In this document: positions 1 to 8,017 of the stretch, piece after piece
Layout of the letters: every line of letters starts with the position of its first letter
How positions within the stretch are numbered: position 1 is the first letter of the stretch
From: an uncultured bacterium
Lineage (GTDB): Bacteria > Planctomycetota > UBA1135 > GCA-002686595
Assembly: GCA_938075305.1 (NCBI GenBank)
Contig: CALJGV010000004.1
Span: 124,001-188,000 of the forward strand
DNA length: 64,000 nucleotides
Direction: 5' to 3'
Translations under genes and position numbers: made by a program
Notes under the pieces: model-generated
What the model was told of the DNA's origin: nothing
The model's input: the letters and a program-made list of their open reading frames with translations, nothing else
The model's database searches: none

Positions 1-17
1 GCCGCGGCGGCGCTCAT
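1..17 (-). CDS. Start of a gene running off the left edge, probably the ABC-2 permease partner
   Basis: Only five codons are visible (M-S-A-A-A). The ATG shares bases with the TGA stop of the upstream ABC ATPase gene, the usual sign of translational coupling. The ATPase belongs to a family normally encoded next to ABC-2-type permeases, so a permease is the likely product. This is inference from position only; no domain can be seen. Confidence 0.45.
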
Positions 18-1078
18 CCCGCCCCCCCGGACGGCCCGTCGACCCCCCTTCGGTAGATCTCACGGATCAGATGCTCCAGGGGCTGCCGCTCCACGGAGAG
101 GTCCTTCACGTCGAGCAGGGTGAAGAGCCTGGGCACGAGCGCTGCCAGCCGGTCGGCGGAGACGAGCACCGTCAGCGACCCCGCGCTGCGACCCGAGACC
201 TCCGCGCCCAGCCCCGACAGCTCCGCGGCCAGGGCCCCCTCGTCGATGCGCGCGCCGGGGTGCACGTGCACCTCCACCGCCCGCTTCCCGGTCACCCGGC
301 GGGAGAGATCCGTGAGGCCGCCGTCGAAGGCGACCTTGCCCTGATCGAGCACGACGATCCGCCGGCACGTCTCCTCGATGTCCTCGAGGTCATGGCTGGT
401 CAGCACGAAGGTGGCGGCCCGATCCTCGGAGAGCCCGATCAGAAACCTTCGGATCGTCTCCCTGGAGATGAGGTCGAGGCCGATCGTGGGCTCGTCGAGG
501 AACACCACCTCCGGCGAGTGAAGGAAGGCTCCGATGATCTCCATCTTCATCCGCTGTCCGAGGGACAGCTGGCGGAGCTGGATCTTGAGCCTGTCCTCCA
601 CCTCGAGCATCGACGCGAACCGGTTCAGGCGCTCGCCGAAGTCGGCGTCACTCACCCCGTAGATCTCCTTCAGCAGGCGGAACGAGTCGATCGGGGGGAG
701 GTCCCACCACAGCTGGCTCTTCTGGCCCATCACCAGGGCCAGGCGCCGCTTCTCCGCGTCCCGCAGATCGAAGGAGTCCCTGCCGAGCAGCCGCGCCTCC
801 CCCGAGGACGCCGGCACGATGCCCGCGAGGATCTTGACCAGCGTGGTCTTGCCCGCGCCGTTGGCGCCGATCAACCCGACGCTCTCGCCGCGCTCCACCC
901 GCAGATCCACCCCGTCCAGCGCCGCGATGTCCACGTGATCACGGGCCACGAAGTTCTTGATGAGCCCCCTCAGTCCGGGCGCCCTCTCGAAGGTCCGGAA
1001 GATCTTGCGGACCGCGCGCGCCTCGAGGACCGGCCCCGCGTCCGAGGATCGCGGGTCGACCCCCGCCCGCGCGCTCAT
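14..1078 (-). CDS. ABC transporter ATP-binding protein (COG4586-like, ABC-2 exporter type)
   Basis: Cytoplasmic ATPase subunit of an ABC-2-type exporter; substrate unknown. The 354-residue protein has Walker A GANGAGKT at residues 71-78, an LSLGQRMKME signature, Walker B VVFLDEPTIGLD and a TSHD H-loop. After the nucleotide-binding domain comes a C-terminal extension of about 80 residues, as in the uncharacterised COG4586 group. I chose the ATG at 1078 because it overlaps the TGA of queD (ATGA) and because the upstream in-frame codons lie inside queD. The next gene downstream begins in the same overlapping way at position 17, so queD, this ATPase and probably the permease are cotranscribed. 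Family call is strong; substrate cannot be inferred. Confidence 0.9.
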   Translation of the reverse strand: MSARAGVDPRSSDAGPVLEARAVRKIFRTFERAPGLRGLIKNFVARDHVDIAALDGVDLRVERGESVGLIGANGAGKTTLVKILAGIVPASSGEARLLGRDSFDLRDAEKRRLALVMGQKSQLWWDLPPIDSFRLLKEIYGVSDADFGERLNRFASMLEVEDRLKIQLRQLSLGQRMKMEIIGAFLHSPEVVFLDEPTIGLDLISRETIRRFLIGLSEDRAATFVLTSHDLEDIEETCRRIVVLDQGKVAFDGGLTDLSRRVTGKRAVEVHVHPGARIDEGALAAELSGLGAEVSGRSAGSLTVLVSADRLAALVPRLFTLLDVKDLSVERQPLEHLIREIYRRGVDGPSGGAG

Positions 1079-1527
1079 TCCTTCAGCGCCCAGTCTGCGT
1101 GACAGTTGGGCGTCTCGAACACCCGCAGGCCCACCAGCCTCACCCCCCGGCCGGCGGTCTCCGGGAGCCGGTCGAACTCCTCCTGAAAGCGGCCGGCCAA
1201 CCACCCGCACAGGTTCTCGACGGTGGTCGGGAAGCTCACCTCACAGCGCTTGTCCCCCTGGGCCACGAGGAACTCCAGCAGCGCCGCGTCCCCCCGATCG
1301 ACCACGCAGGCGTGGTCCAGGTGGCCGTCCACGAAGCCCTTCATCGCCCTGAAGGCGTCCCCGAAGTCGAGGACCATGCCGAGCTCGTCGGTGGTCTCGG
1401 CGCTCAGGGTCGCGATGGCCACATAGCGGTGTCCGTGCAGGTTCTTGCACTTGGTGGTGCAGCGCGGGCCGAGCCGGTGCGCCATGTCCCACTCGATTCG
1501 CCTGGAGATCGTGACCGTGCCGTTCAT
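1075..1527 (-). CDS. queD: 6-carboxytetrahydropterin synthase / 6-pyruvoyl tetrahydropterin synthase family
   Basis: Zinc enzyme of the PTPS/QueD family, which converts 7,8-dihydroneopterin triphosphate to 6-carboxy-5,6,7,8-tetrahydropterin in 7-deazaguanine (queuosine) synthesis. The 150-residue protein has His17 and the QueD-type CxxxHGH motif (Cys27, His31, His33) for zinc binding and catalysis. A PTPS-III role replacing FolB is less likely because a normal folB is divergently encoded next door. The ATG at 1527 is supported by family length and by a TATAAG hexamer 9 nt upstream, which suggests a leaderless message. Its stop overlaps the ABC ATPase start. No other queuosine genes are seen nearby, so QueD rather than another pterin role is a family-level call. 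Confidence 0.88.
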   Translation of the reverse strand: MNGTVTISRRIEWDMAHRLGPRCTTKCKNLHGHRYVAIATLSAETTDELGMVLDFGDAFRAMKGFVDGHLDHACVVDRGDAALLEFLVAQGDKRCEVSFPTTVENLCGWLAGRFQEEFDRLPETAGRGVRLVGLRVFETPNCHADWALKE

Positions 1528-1536
1528 GGGGAGGAG

Positions 1537-1542
1537 CTTATA
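1537..1542 (-). promoter_or_regulatory. -10 element for queD (leaderless type)
   Basis: TATAAG on the minus strand, 9 nt before the queD ATG. With normal -10 to +1 spacing, transcription would start within about 3 nt of the start codon. No Shine-Dalgarno fits between. It lies back to back with the folB -10 in a 63-nt divergent gap. Confidence 0.55.
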
Positions 1543-1575
1543 GCCTCGCGCCGCGCAGGTAGGGCCCGCTCCCGG

Positions 1576-1581
1576 TATCAT
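1576..1581 (+). promoter_or_regulatory. -10 element for folB-folK (leaderless type)
   Basis: TATCAT 9 nt before the folB ATG in a very GC-rich setting. No clear -35 or ribosome binding site was found. It belongs to a recurring arrangement in this window of TANNNT placed 6-11 nt before a start codon. Confidence 0.55.
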
Positions 1582-1590
1582 CCGCGAGCC

Positions 1591-2031
1591 ATGCTCCACG
1601 CCTCTCCCCTGGACACCTCGCCCCCCTCCGCCGGGGCGGCAGCGGGTCCCGCTCCGGACATCGTCAAGATCCGTAATCTCCGGGCCTGGTCGCTCATCGG
1701 GGTCCATCCCCACGAGCGGGTCCAGCGGCAGGAGATCCGGATCGACGTCTGGCTGGAAACGAGCCACAGGGCAGCCGCCGCCTCGGACGACATCGCGGAC
1801 GCCCTCGACTACTCGGCGGTGGCCCGGGCCTTCCGCGAGCACGCCGGCCGGTCGACCCACCAGCTCATCGAGACCCTGGGCGAGGAGCTCGCGACCATCG
1901 CCCTCGACCAGTTCGGCGCCCGCGCCGTACGCCTCTCCGTGGAGAAGCCCGGGGCCGTCCCTGGCACCGACGCCGTCGGCATCGAGATCGAGCGACGGCG
2001 CACCGACCATCACACCGACGAGGGAAGATGA
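1591..2031 (+). CDS. folB: Dihydroneopterin aldolase
   Basis: FolB cleaves 7,8-dihydroneopterin to 6-hydroxymethyl-7,8-dihydropterin and glycolaldehyde in folate synthesis. The 146-residue protein carries the FolB pattern: an early RNLRAWSLIGVHPHER segment, the DALDYSAVARAF block, the STHQLIETLGEELA helix with the conserved Glu, and a C-terminal VEKPGAVPGTDAVGIEIER strand. There is an unconserved N-terminal tail of about 25 residues rich in Ala, Pro and Ser. I chose the ATG at 1591 because a TATCAT lies just upstream and because earlier in-frame codons lie in the divergent queD gene. Its end overlaps folK by ATGA, so the next enzyme of the pathway is cotranslated. Confidence 0.93.
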   Translation: MLHASPLDTSPPSAGAAAGPAPDIVKIRNLRAWSLIGVHPHERVQRQEIRIDVWLETSHRAAAASDDIADALDYSAVARAFREHAGRSTHQLIETLGEELATIALDQFGARAVRLSVEKPGAVPGTDAVGIEIERRRTDHHTDEGR

Positions 2032-2585
2032 GCGAGCCGGGCCGGAAGCGATTTCCTCGCGGGCGCGACACCAGCCCCGACGCCCGCCTTGTGGTGATCG
2101 GGCTCGGGTCCAACACGGACGGACCGGGCAAGATCAACGAGGCCATCGAGGAGATCTCCTTCCGCTACGACCTGCTCGCGCGTTCCACGCGGTACGTCAG
2201 CCCACCGGCGACCGAAGGCCGCGGGGACGAGTGCCCCGGCGAGACCACGGCCTCGCCTTCTGCGACCGAGGCGGAGCCGCGGCCCTACTCCAACGCCGCC
2301 GTCCTCGTGCGGACCTCCGAGCCCCATGCCGCCATCAAGGCCGCACTCGGAGAGATCGAGCGGCACCTCGGTCGGGACCGCTCGACGCCGGAGGCGGTCG
2401 CCATCGACCTCGACATCCTCTTGATCCAGGACCAGATCGTGCGGGAGGGCGCCCGCATCGTGGTACCCCACCCCGACCTGGAGACCCGGCGCTACGCCGC
2501 GATTCCGAGCGCCGAGGTCGCCCCCTTCCTCAGGCACTCGGTCACCGAGACGAGGCTCTCCGACCTGGCCGCGTCCCTGGCCTGA
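2028..2585 (+). CDS. folK: 2-amino-4-hydroxy-6-hydroxymethyldihydropteridine diphosphokinase (HPPK)
   Basis: FolK transfers pyrophosphate from ATP to 6-hydroxymethyl-7,8-dihydropterin, directly after FolB in the pathway. The 185-residue protein shows the N-terminal GLGSN motif, a YSNAAVLVRT strand, a GEIERHLGRDRS segment and the metal-binding IDLDILL block. An insert of about 20 residues rich in Glu, Thr and Ser separates the first substrate loop from YSNAAVLV and looks like a lineage-specific loop. The start overlaps folB (ATGA). No folP was found in the window. Confidence 0.93.
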   Translation: MSEPGRKRFPRGRDTSPDARLVVIGLGSNTDGPGKINEAIEEISFRYDLLARSTRYVSPPATEGRGDECPGETTASPSATEAEPRPYSNAAVLVRTSEPHAAIKAALGEIERHLGRDRSTPEAVAIDLDILLIQDQIVREGARIVVPHPDLETRRYAAIPSAEVAPFLRHSVTETRLSDLAASLA

Positions 2586-2608
2586 GCACGCGCCCGCGAG
2601 AGCGGGTC

Positions 2609-3349
2609 TCAGAGCATCCAGCCGCCAGAGACCTCGAGGTTCTGGCCGATCATGTGGCCTGACTCCTCGGAGATGAGCCAGCGCGCGGTCCCCGCCACCT
2701 CCGCCATCCTTGCGGGGCGCCCCTGGGGGATCTTCGCCTGCAGCTCCGGGGACAGCGTGTCGGGCGCCGCGCCATCATGGGGAACGAAGCCGGGCGAGAT
2801 CATGTTGGCGCGGACCCCATGGGGGGCCTCCTGCAGCGCCAGCCCCCGCATGAAAACGAGCAGCGCAGCCTTGGCGCTGATGTAAGCCGTGGTCACCGTG
2901 CGGGCGCGCCAGCGCTCCAGCCCCGAGCAACCGAAGAATACGTAGGCCCCGGCGCTCGCCCGGATGTGCTCCCGGGCGGCATCGGCCACGTGCACCGCCG
3001 TCATGAGGTTCCCCTGGAACATGGACTCGAACATGGCCGGGGTGGTCTCCGTGAGCGGCGCGGTGAGGTAGGGGCCCACCGAGTGCACCACCGCGTCGAG
3101 CCGGCCCTCTGCGTCCACAACCTCCTGCACGATCCGCCCGGCGTCCTCCGCCGAGGTCAGGTCCCCGACCCGCACGGCTCCCGCCCCAAGCTCGATCTCC
3201 AGCTCGGCTCGCTTGCCCTCCTGTCGGGAGGTCACGTGAACACGCCACCCCTCCGCGTGAAGCAGTCGAGCCACGCCGAACCCGATACCCTGGTTCCCGC
3301 CGGTGATGAGGGCGACCTTTTGTCGCGACGCTGTCTCCGATTCGCTCAT
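2609..3349 (-). CDS. SDR-family NAD(P)-dependent oxidoreductase
   Basis: Short-chain dehydrogenase/reductase of 246 residues, a typical classical SDR length. It has the N-terminal nucleotide-binding TGGNQGIG motif, an HSVG segment in place of NNAG, the YISAK Tyr-x-x-x-Lys catalytic pair and a C-terminal SGGWML end. The best overall resemblance is to the FabG/FabL/FolM group. It converges on folB-folK, so a pteridine reductase role is conceivable, but it lacks the TGxxRR signature of pteridine reductases, so the substrate is open. It is divergent from the amidohydrolase at 3460. Confidence 0.85.
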   Translation of the reverse strand: MSESETASRQKVALITGGNQGIGFGVARLLHAEGWRVHVTSRQEGKRAELEIELGAGAVRVGDLTSAEDAGRIVQEVVDAEGRLDAVVHSVGPYLTAPLTETTPAMFESMFQGNLMTAVHVADAAREHIRASAGAYVFFGCSGLERWRARTVTTAYISAKAALLVFMRGLALQEAPHGVRANMISPGFVPHDGAAPDTLSPELQAKIPQGRPARMAEVAGTARWLISEESGHMIGQNLEVSGGWML

Positions 3350-3459
3350 GATCCGTGGATTCGTCCCGTGCGCGCCGACGAAGCGGGGCGCGTTTGCTGA
3401 AGGGGGCGGTCCTTGACCTACGATGTCGGCAGCGGCCCGCCAGCGGCGGCGACATCCTA

Positions 3460-4398
3460 ATGACCGACCAACCGATCACAGACTTCCACGCGCACTTCTT
3501 CGCGCGCCCCTTCTTCGACGCGCTCGCCCAGCAGAGCCCCCTCCCCGGCACCCCCGAGGAGAAGCTCGCTGCGGCCGCCGCGAAGGCCGGCCTCGAGCTG
3601 CCCGAGGGACCCGTGGCGGCACATCGGGACCGATGGCTGGCGGAGATGGACCGGTACGGGGTCCAGCGCCTGGCCGCCTTCGCGAGCGCTCCCGAGGAGA
3701 TCCCGGCGGTCGCCGAGGCCGCCGCGGGCTCGGGCGGGCGGCTCGTGCCGATCGCCGTGTGTAACCCGGTGGCCCCCGGCGCTGCGGACCGACTGCGCCC
3801 GCTGCTGGAGCAGAAGGGGTTCCGCGGCGTGCTCCTGTTCCCGGCCATGCACCACTACCACGTGGCGGACGAGGCCGCCCGCCCCGTGCTCGAGCTCCTC
3901 GAGCAGCACCGCGCCGTGGCTTACGTTCACTGCGGGATCCTGGTGGTGAAGCTGCGTGACCTGCTCGGCCTGCCGCGCCCCTACGACCTCAACTACGCCA
4001 ACCCCCTCGACGTCATCCCCGCGGCGAACCGCCACCCGGGCCTGACGTTCTGTGTCCCGCACTTCGGGGCCGGCTTCCTGCGGGAGACCCTGATCGCGGG
4101 GGCCCAGTGCCCCAACGTCATCACCGATACCTCGTCCACCAACAGCTGGACCAAGACCCAGCCGGACTTCCCTTCCCTGACTGACGTGCTGGCGCGGGCG
4201 CTGGATGTCTTCGGCCCCGAGCGGGTCCTCTTCGGCACCGACTCGAACGTCTTCCCGGCCGGCTGGAGGAACGAGCGCCACGAACGCTGGCGCGCCATCG
4301 CCCAGGAGCTCGGCCTCTCGGCCGACGACCAGCGATCCCTGTTCGCGGGGAATGCTGAGCGGCTGCTGGCGCCGTCCACGGCACACGTAGCGACCTGA
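3460..4398 (+). CDS. Amidohydrolase-2 family metal-dependent hydrolase
   Basis: A 312-residue TIM-barrel hydrolase of the amidohydrolase_2 (ACMSD-like) family. Visible metal ligands are the N-terminal HAH pair (His10, His12), a mid-protein HCG, a later VPHFGAGF histidine and the C-terminal LFGTDSN aspartate. The family includes decarboxylases and lactonases, so the reaction cannot be named. I chose the ATG at 3460 because the conserved DFHAHFF starts eight residues later; the in-frame extension upstream has low-complexity composition. It stands alone between divergent SDR and convergent Asp-box genes. Confidence 0.85.
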   Translation: MTDQPITDFHAHFFARPFFDALAQQSPLPGTPEEKLAAAAAKAGLELPEGPVAAHRDRWLAEMDRYGVQRLAAFASAPEEIPAVAEAAAGSGGRLVPIAVCNPVAPGAADRLRPLLEQKGFRGVLLFPAMHHYHVADEAARPVLELLEQHRAVAYVHCGILVVKLRDLLGLPRPYDLNYANPLDVIPAANRHPGLTFCVPHFGAGFLRETLIAGAQCPNVITDTSSTNSWTKTQPDFPSLTDVLARALDVFGPERVLFGTDSNVFPAGWRNERHERWRAIAQELGLSADDQRSLFAGNAERLLAPSTAHVAT

Positions 4399-4434
4399 GG
4401 GCGGGCTGCCGCCCAGCGGGGGCCCAGCGAGGGG

Positions 4435-6141
4435 TCAGCGGCCGCCCGTGACGCTCCCGACCCCGGCGACCGGGTCCACCAGCTCCTCGAGGGGCACCGA
4501 CTGGAAGACCACGCTGCCCGAGCTGGAGCGGTACACCACGCCCACCGAGTCGGCGTCGGCCATGGCGAGCCCGGGCCCCCCCACGGCCTTGCCATCGTCC
4601 AGGAGCACCTCCCGATCGGCCGGCCACCGCTGGCCGCCGTCGTTCGAGCCCCGCACCGACATCCGCATGGGCGGCTTGCGGCGCACGGCGGCGTTGGCGG
4701 AGACGAGGCGCCCGTCCATGGAACCGGTGAGCTCCCGGCCCACGTGCATCAGGGCCGCCGCCCCGTCCGCGCAGGGCAGTGAGGGTTCGGGCGGTCGCAG
4801 GGGAGCCCTCCATGCCCCGTCGATCTCGCGCCAGAGCCGCAGCTCCCGGGAGGCCTGACGGAGGGTGGCCGCGGAGGCCAGGATCGCTCCGTCCCCGAGC
4901 TCCACGAAGGACGCCGCCGAGTGACCCCGAGGGCCGAGGGTGGTGAGCGAGCTCCCGCCGCGGCGGGCCTCCCGCAGCATGACGTAGCGCTGCTGGGCCG
5001 CGGCGGGACCCGCGACCTCCAGGGGCCAGAGCCACTCGCCGGTGCTGGCCGCGAGTCCGCGACCGCCCGAGGAGCGCACGATCAGCCCGGAGAGACCATG
5101 CTCCTTCCCGGCCGCGTCGACTCCGACCCGCGGCACGGCCAGGGGGACCGGCGCCGCCCACGTGCGGCCACCATCCGCGCTACTGAGCACCACGAGTCCG
5201 GGCTCCTCCGTCCCTGATGCCCCATGGGCCTTCGATGCTCCGGGGCCCTTGGCCGTCCTGCAGAGCAGTCGGAAGGTGGCCGTGGGCCCGTCGAAGAGGA
5301 GCGCAGGCCCCTCGATCGGGACCGGCCACGGCTCCTCCCGTTCCGCGATCCGAAGCGCCCCGATGGCCCAGCTGCGCCCGCCGTCCTCGCTCCGTGCCAC
5401 CCTGGCCGGCCCAGGAGCTCCCGGCTCGGCGTCCGGACCGGTGAGCGGGAGCACGGCGAGCATCACGAAATCGTCCCCGGTGCGTCCGCCCGCGAATGCG
5501 GCGGCCCGGAGCTTCCCACCACCGCGCGGCGCCGGGCCCACCGGCGCGTGGAGCGGGACCGCCAGGCGGGAGACCACGTCGCTGAGCATGTCGAGCCGCC
5601 CCGTCTCCTCCGAGCCCAGCTCTAGCCGCCACTGGATCGGCCCCTCCAGGTCGAGCTCCGCGGCGTCCTGCACGGCCTCGAGCCGGGCGTGGAGGACCAT
5701 GTTGATCCGCGACGGAGCCGGATCCACGGCCCCGGCCGGGAGCACCAGCGTCGAAGCCCCGAGCGCACTGCTGCCGCCCAGGCCTCCGCCCGGCCAGGAC
5801 AAGGTCGCGCTGAGGGCGGCCACCTCGACGCCCTCGGGGAGCGCCACCGCGCTCAACCGCAGGCCTTGGAGGACCCTGGACTGGAGCTCGCCCCCGTCCG
5901 TGGTGTTCACGGTGGCGATGGGGACCGAGCGGCCGAGCTCCAGCGGTCGCACCAGCCACTCCACGCCCTCGACGCCCTCGACGGAGACCTGACTCGCTCT
6001 GGAGAACGAGAACACGGAGAAGGGCTCAGGCCCTTCGGCCCCGGCTCCCGCCTGCCGGCCGAAGCCGGCAGAGGAGAGCGCGAGCCAGAGCGCCGGGACC
6101 AACGCCCAACCGGCGGCGCGCAGCCCGCGGCCGAGGGGCAT
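4435..6141 (-). CDS. Exported Asp-box (BNR/sialidase-like) repeat protein
   Basis: A 568-residue exported protein. The N-terminus has basic residues and a hydrophobic core (WALVPALWLALSSAG) typical of a signal peptide. Three Asp-box motifs of the S-x-D-x-G-x-x-W type are visible (SEDGGRSW, SSADGGRTW and the variant SNDGGQRW), indicating a sialidase-type beta-propeller. The Arg triad of true sialidases cannot be confirmed, so the enzyme activity is unproven. It is the last gene of a five-gene minus-strand operon, its start overlapping the TatD-like gene's stop by one base. A periplasmic or surface role alongside the EboA/EboB genes is inferred from context only. Confidence 0.8.
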   Translation of the reverse strand: MPLGRGLRAAGWALVPALWLALSSAGFGRQAGAGAEGPEPFSVFSFSRASQVSVEGVEGVEWLVRPLELGRSVPIATVNTTDGGELQSRVLQGLRLSAVALPEGVEVAALSATLSWPGGGLGGSSALGASTLVLPAGAVDPAPSRINMVLHARLEAVQDAAELDLEGPIQWRLELGSEETGRLDMLSDVVSRLAVPLHAPVGPAPRGGGKLRAAAFAGGRTGDDFVMLAVLPLTGPDAEPGAPGPARVARSEDGGRSWAIGALRIAEREEPWPVPIEGPALLFDGPTATFRLLCRTAKGPGASKAHGASGTEEPGLVVLSSADGGRTWAAPVPLAVPRVGVDAAGKEHGLSGLIVRSSGGRGLAASTGEWLWPLEVAGPAAAQQRYVMLREARRGGSSLTTLGPRGHSAASFVELGDGAILASAATLRQASRELRLWREIDGAWRAPLRPPEPSLPCADGAAALMHVGRELTGSMDGRLVSANAAVRRKPPMRMSVRGSNDGGQRWPADREVLLDDGKAVGGPGLAMADADSVGVVYRSSSGSVVFQSVPLEELVDPVAGVGSVTGGR

Positions 6142-7046
6142 CAGTTCGGCACCTCGCCGTCCACGCGGGCCGGCTGGCCACGGAGGACCGAGTTGTCGCT
6201 GAACAGCTCACGCTGATCCACGACGGCGGCCTCGCCGAGGGCCTCCATGTCGATCTGCCCGGAGTAGCCATAGGCCTTGGCCGCGTTGCCCCAGGTGGCC
6301 TGCTCCACCGCCTCGGGAGAGACCCCCTGGTCGAGCATCATCTTCGCGGTCTTGGGGACCGAGAGCGGGTCGCTGACGCCCCAATCGCAGGAGCTGTCGA
6401 CGATGAAGCGCTCGGCGCCGTACTTCTTGGTGAGGTCCACCATCCGCTGGGAGCCCATCTTGGTGTGCGGATAGATCGTGAACGCCGCCCACGCCCCCGC
6501 GTCGAGGACGTCCTCGACGGTCTCCTCGTTGTTGTGGTCGATGACCAGCTTCTCCATGTCGATGCCGATCTCCTTCGCCACGTCGAGGGACCGGATGATC
6601 CCGCGCTTCTTGTCCCGGTGCGGGGAGTGGACCATCACGACCATGTCGTGGTCCTTGGCGAACTGGAGCTGCCATTGGTAGGCCTTCTCCTCCGCCTCGG
6701 TGATCTCGTCGTAGCCGATCTCGCCGATGGCGACCACGCCCTCCTTCAGGGCGAAGCGCGGGAGGATCTCCAGCACCTCGCGAGCGAGCCCCTCGTCGTT
6801 GGCTTCCTTGGAGTTGAGGCCGATGGCGCAGTAGTGCGTGATGCCGAACTGGGAGGCCCGGAAGCGCTCCCAGCCCACCAGGCTCGAGTAGTAGTCGATG
6901 AACGACCCCACGTTGGTGCGCGGCTGGCCCAGCCAGAAGGCGGGCTCGATCAGCGCTCTCACGCCAGCGGCGGCCATGCGCTCGTAGTCGTCGGTGGTCC
7001 GCGACGTCATGTGCGCGTGCGGATCGAAGAAGCGTGCCTTGTCCAT
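6141..7046 (-). CDS. eboB: TatD-family metal-dependent hydrolase, EboB-like
   Basis: A 301-residue amidohydrolase-fold protein with metal-ligand motifs in order: PHAH (His10, His12), GEIGYD, VHSPH, IDHNN and DSSCDWG. TatD proteins are hydrolases acting on DNA or small phospho-compounds. The directly upstream gene is a clear EboA homologue, and EboB of the ebo metabolite-trafficking clusters is a TatD-family protein, so I read this as EboB. Spacing from eboA is only 29 nt. The other ebo genes (EboC prenyltransferase, EboD, EboE, EboF) are not adjacent. The substrate is unknown even in well-studied ebo clusters. Confidence 0.8.
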   Translation of the reverse strand: MDKARFFDPHAHMTSRTTDDYERMAAAGVRALIEPAFWLGQPRTNVGSFIDYYSSLVGWERFRASQFGITHYCAIGLNSKEANDEGLAREVLEILPRFALKEGVVAIGEIGYDEITEAEEKAYQWQLQFAKDHDMVVMVHSPHRDKKRGIIRSLDVAKEIGIDMEKLVIDHNNEETVEDVLDAGAWAAFTIYPHTKMGSQRMVDLTKKYGAERFIVDSSCDWGVSDPLSVPKTAKMMLDQGVSPEAVEQATWGNAAKAYGYSGQIDMEALGEAAVVDQRELFSDNSVLRGQPARVDGEVPN

Positions 7047-7075
7047 GGGTCGAGGTGCGCGCGGGAAGCGGCGGG

Positions 7076-8017
7076 TCAGTCGGCCGTGGCCGTGGGGGTT
7101 GTGGGCGTGGCGCCCTCGGGAATGGAGACCGCGCCGAAGGCGGCCTGCTCGTGGCGCCCATCGAGAGCGAGCTGAACGGTCTTCAGGAGGGCGCCCTCGG
7201 TCGAGCCCTCGAGCTCCTTGAGTCGATCCTGGCAGCCCAGCCGGCCCAGCGCCAATGCGGCGCCTCGGCTCGAAAGCTCATCGCTACCGGCGAGCTCGGC
7301 GTTCAGGGCGGCCAGCGCCCGCTCGGTCGGCGCTCCGCTGAGGCACAGCCACAGCTCGGGGCTGATGCTCCGCCCCGCGGCCCGACGCTCGTCCACCAGG
7401 TCCAGCGCCATCCGTCCGAGCTCCGCATCCACCCGGCCGTCGAAGCCCGATACACGCCAGAGGGGAGCCCCGATGAAGAGGGCCTTCACGCACAGCTGAC
7501 GCCATGCGATGTCGTCAAGGCTGGCAGCGGGGAAGGCGGTGTCGCAGCCGTTCGCCTCGAAGACGCTCATCATGTTGGTCCGGCACCCCTCGCCGGAGCG
7601 CCAGGCGAAGCGCTCGGGCCCAGGCAGGAACTGCAGGCTCCGGTAGAGAGCGCAGAGCTCCCCCTCGTCGGCGTAGCGGAAGGCCTCCTCGATGGCCGCC
7701 GGGAGGCCCTCGTCGTCGGCCATGGCCCGGGCGAGGATCAACCGGACCCGAACCGCCTCGAGCCCAGTCCAGCGCTCCGGGTTCCACCCAGGCACGATGG
7801 CGCCGGCTGCGGCGCGGGCCTCGGGCGAAGGCGTGAGCGCTGCCCGGGGAGCGAAGCGGCTCGCCAGGGAGAGCGTCTGGGCGAACTGTGGGTCGCTCGA
7901 ACCGCCGCCAGCGAGCTTCGCCGTCTCCACGTCGGACCACTCGACGGCCTTCCCATGGCCGCCGGCGACGAGGGCCTCGCGGATCCATCGGTCCGCGCCC
8001 GCGAGAATGTCAGTCAT
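7076..8017 (-). CDS. eboA: EboA-family metabolite traffic protein
   Basis: A 313-residue helical protein without signal peptide. It matches the EboA pattern as I know it: SRFAPR, PGWNPERWTGLEAVRV, an ALYRSLQFLPGPERFAWR block, EGCRTNMMSVFEA, DIAWRQLCVKALF and RRAAGRSISPELWLCLSG. EboA belongs to the conserved ebo clusters of cyanobacteria, algae-associated bacteria and others; in scytonemin producers the cluster is required to move a precursor to the periplasm. The biochemical function of EboA is unknown. The gene overlaps the upstream cyclase-repeat gene by 8 nt, so the two are probably cotranslated. The C-terminal tail (rich in Thr, Pro, Ala) is not conserved. Confidence 0.85.
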   Translation of the reverse strand: MTDILAGADRWIREALVAGGHGKAVEWSDVETAKLAGGGSSDPQFAQTLSLASRFAPRAALTPSPEARAAAGAIVPGWNPERWTGLEAVRVRLILARAMADDEGLPAAIEEAFRYADEGELCALYRSLQFLPGPERFAWRSGEGCRTNMMSVFEANGCDTAFPAASLDDIAWRQLCVKALFIGAPLWRVSGFDGRVDAELGRMALDLVDERRAAGRSISPELWLCLSGAPTERALAALNAELAGSDELSSRGAALALGRLGCQDRLKELEGSTEGALLKTVQLALDGRHEQAAFGAVSIPEGATPTTPTATAD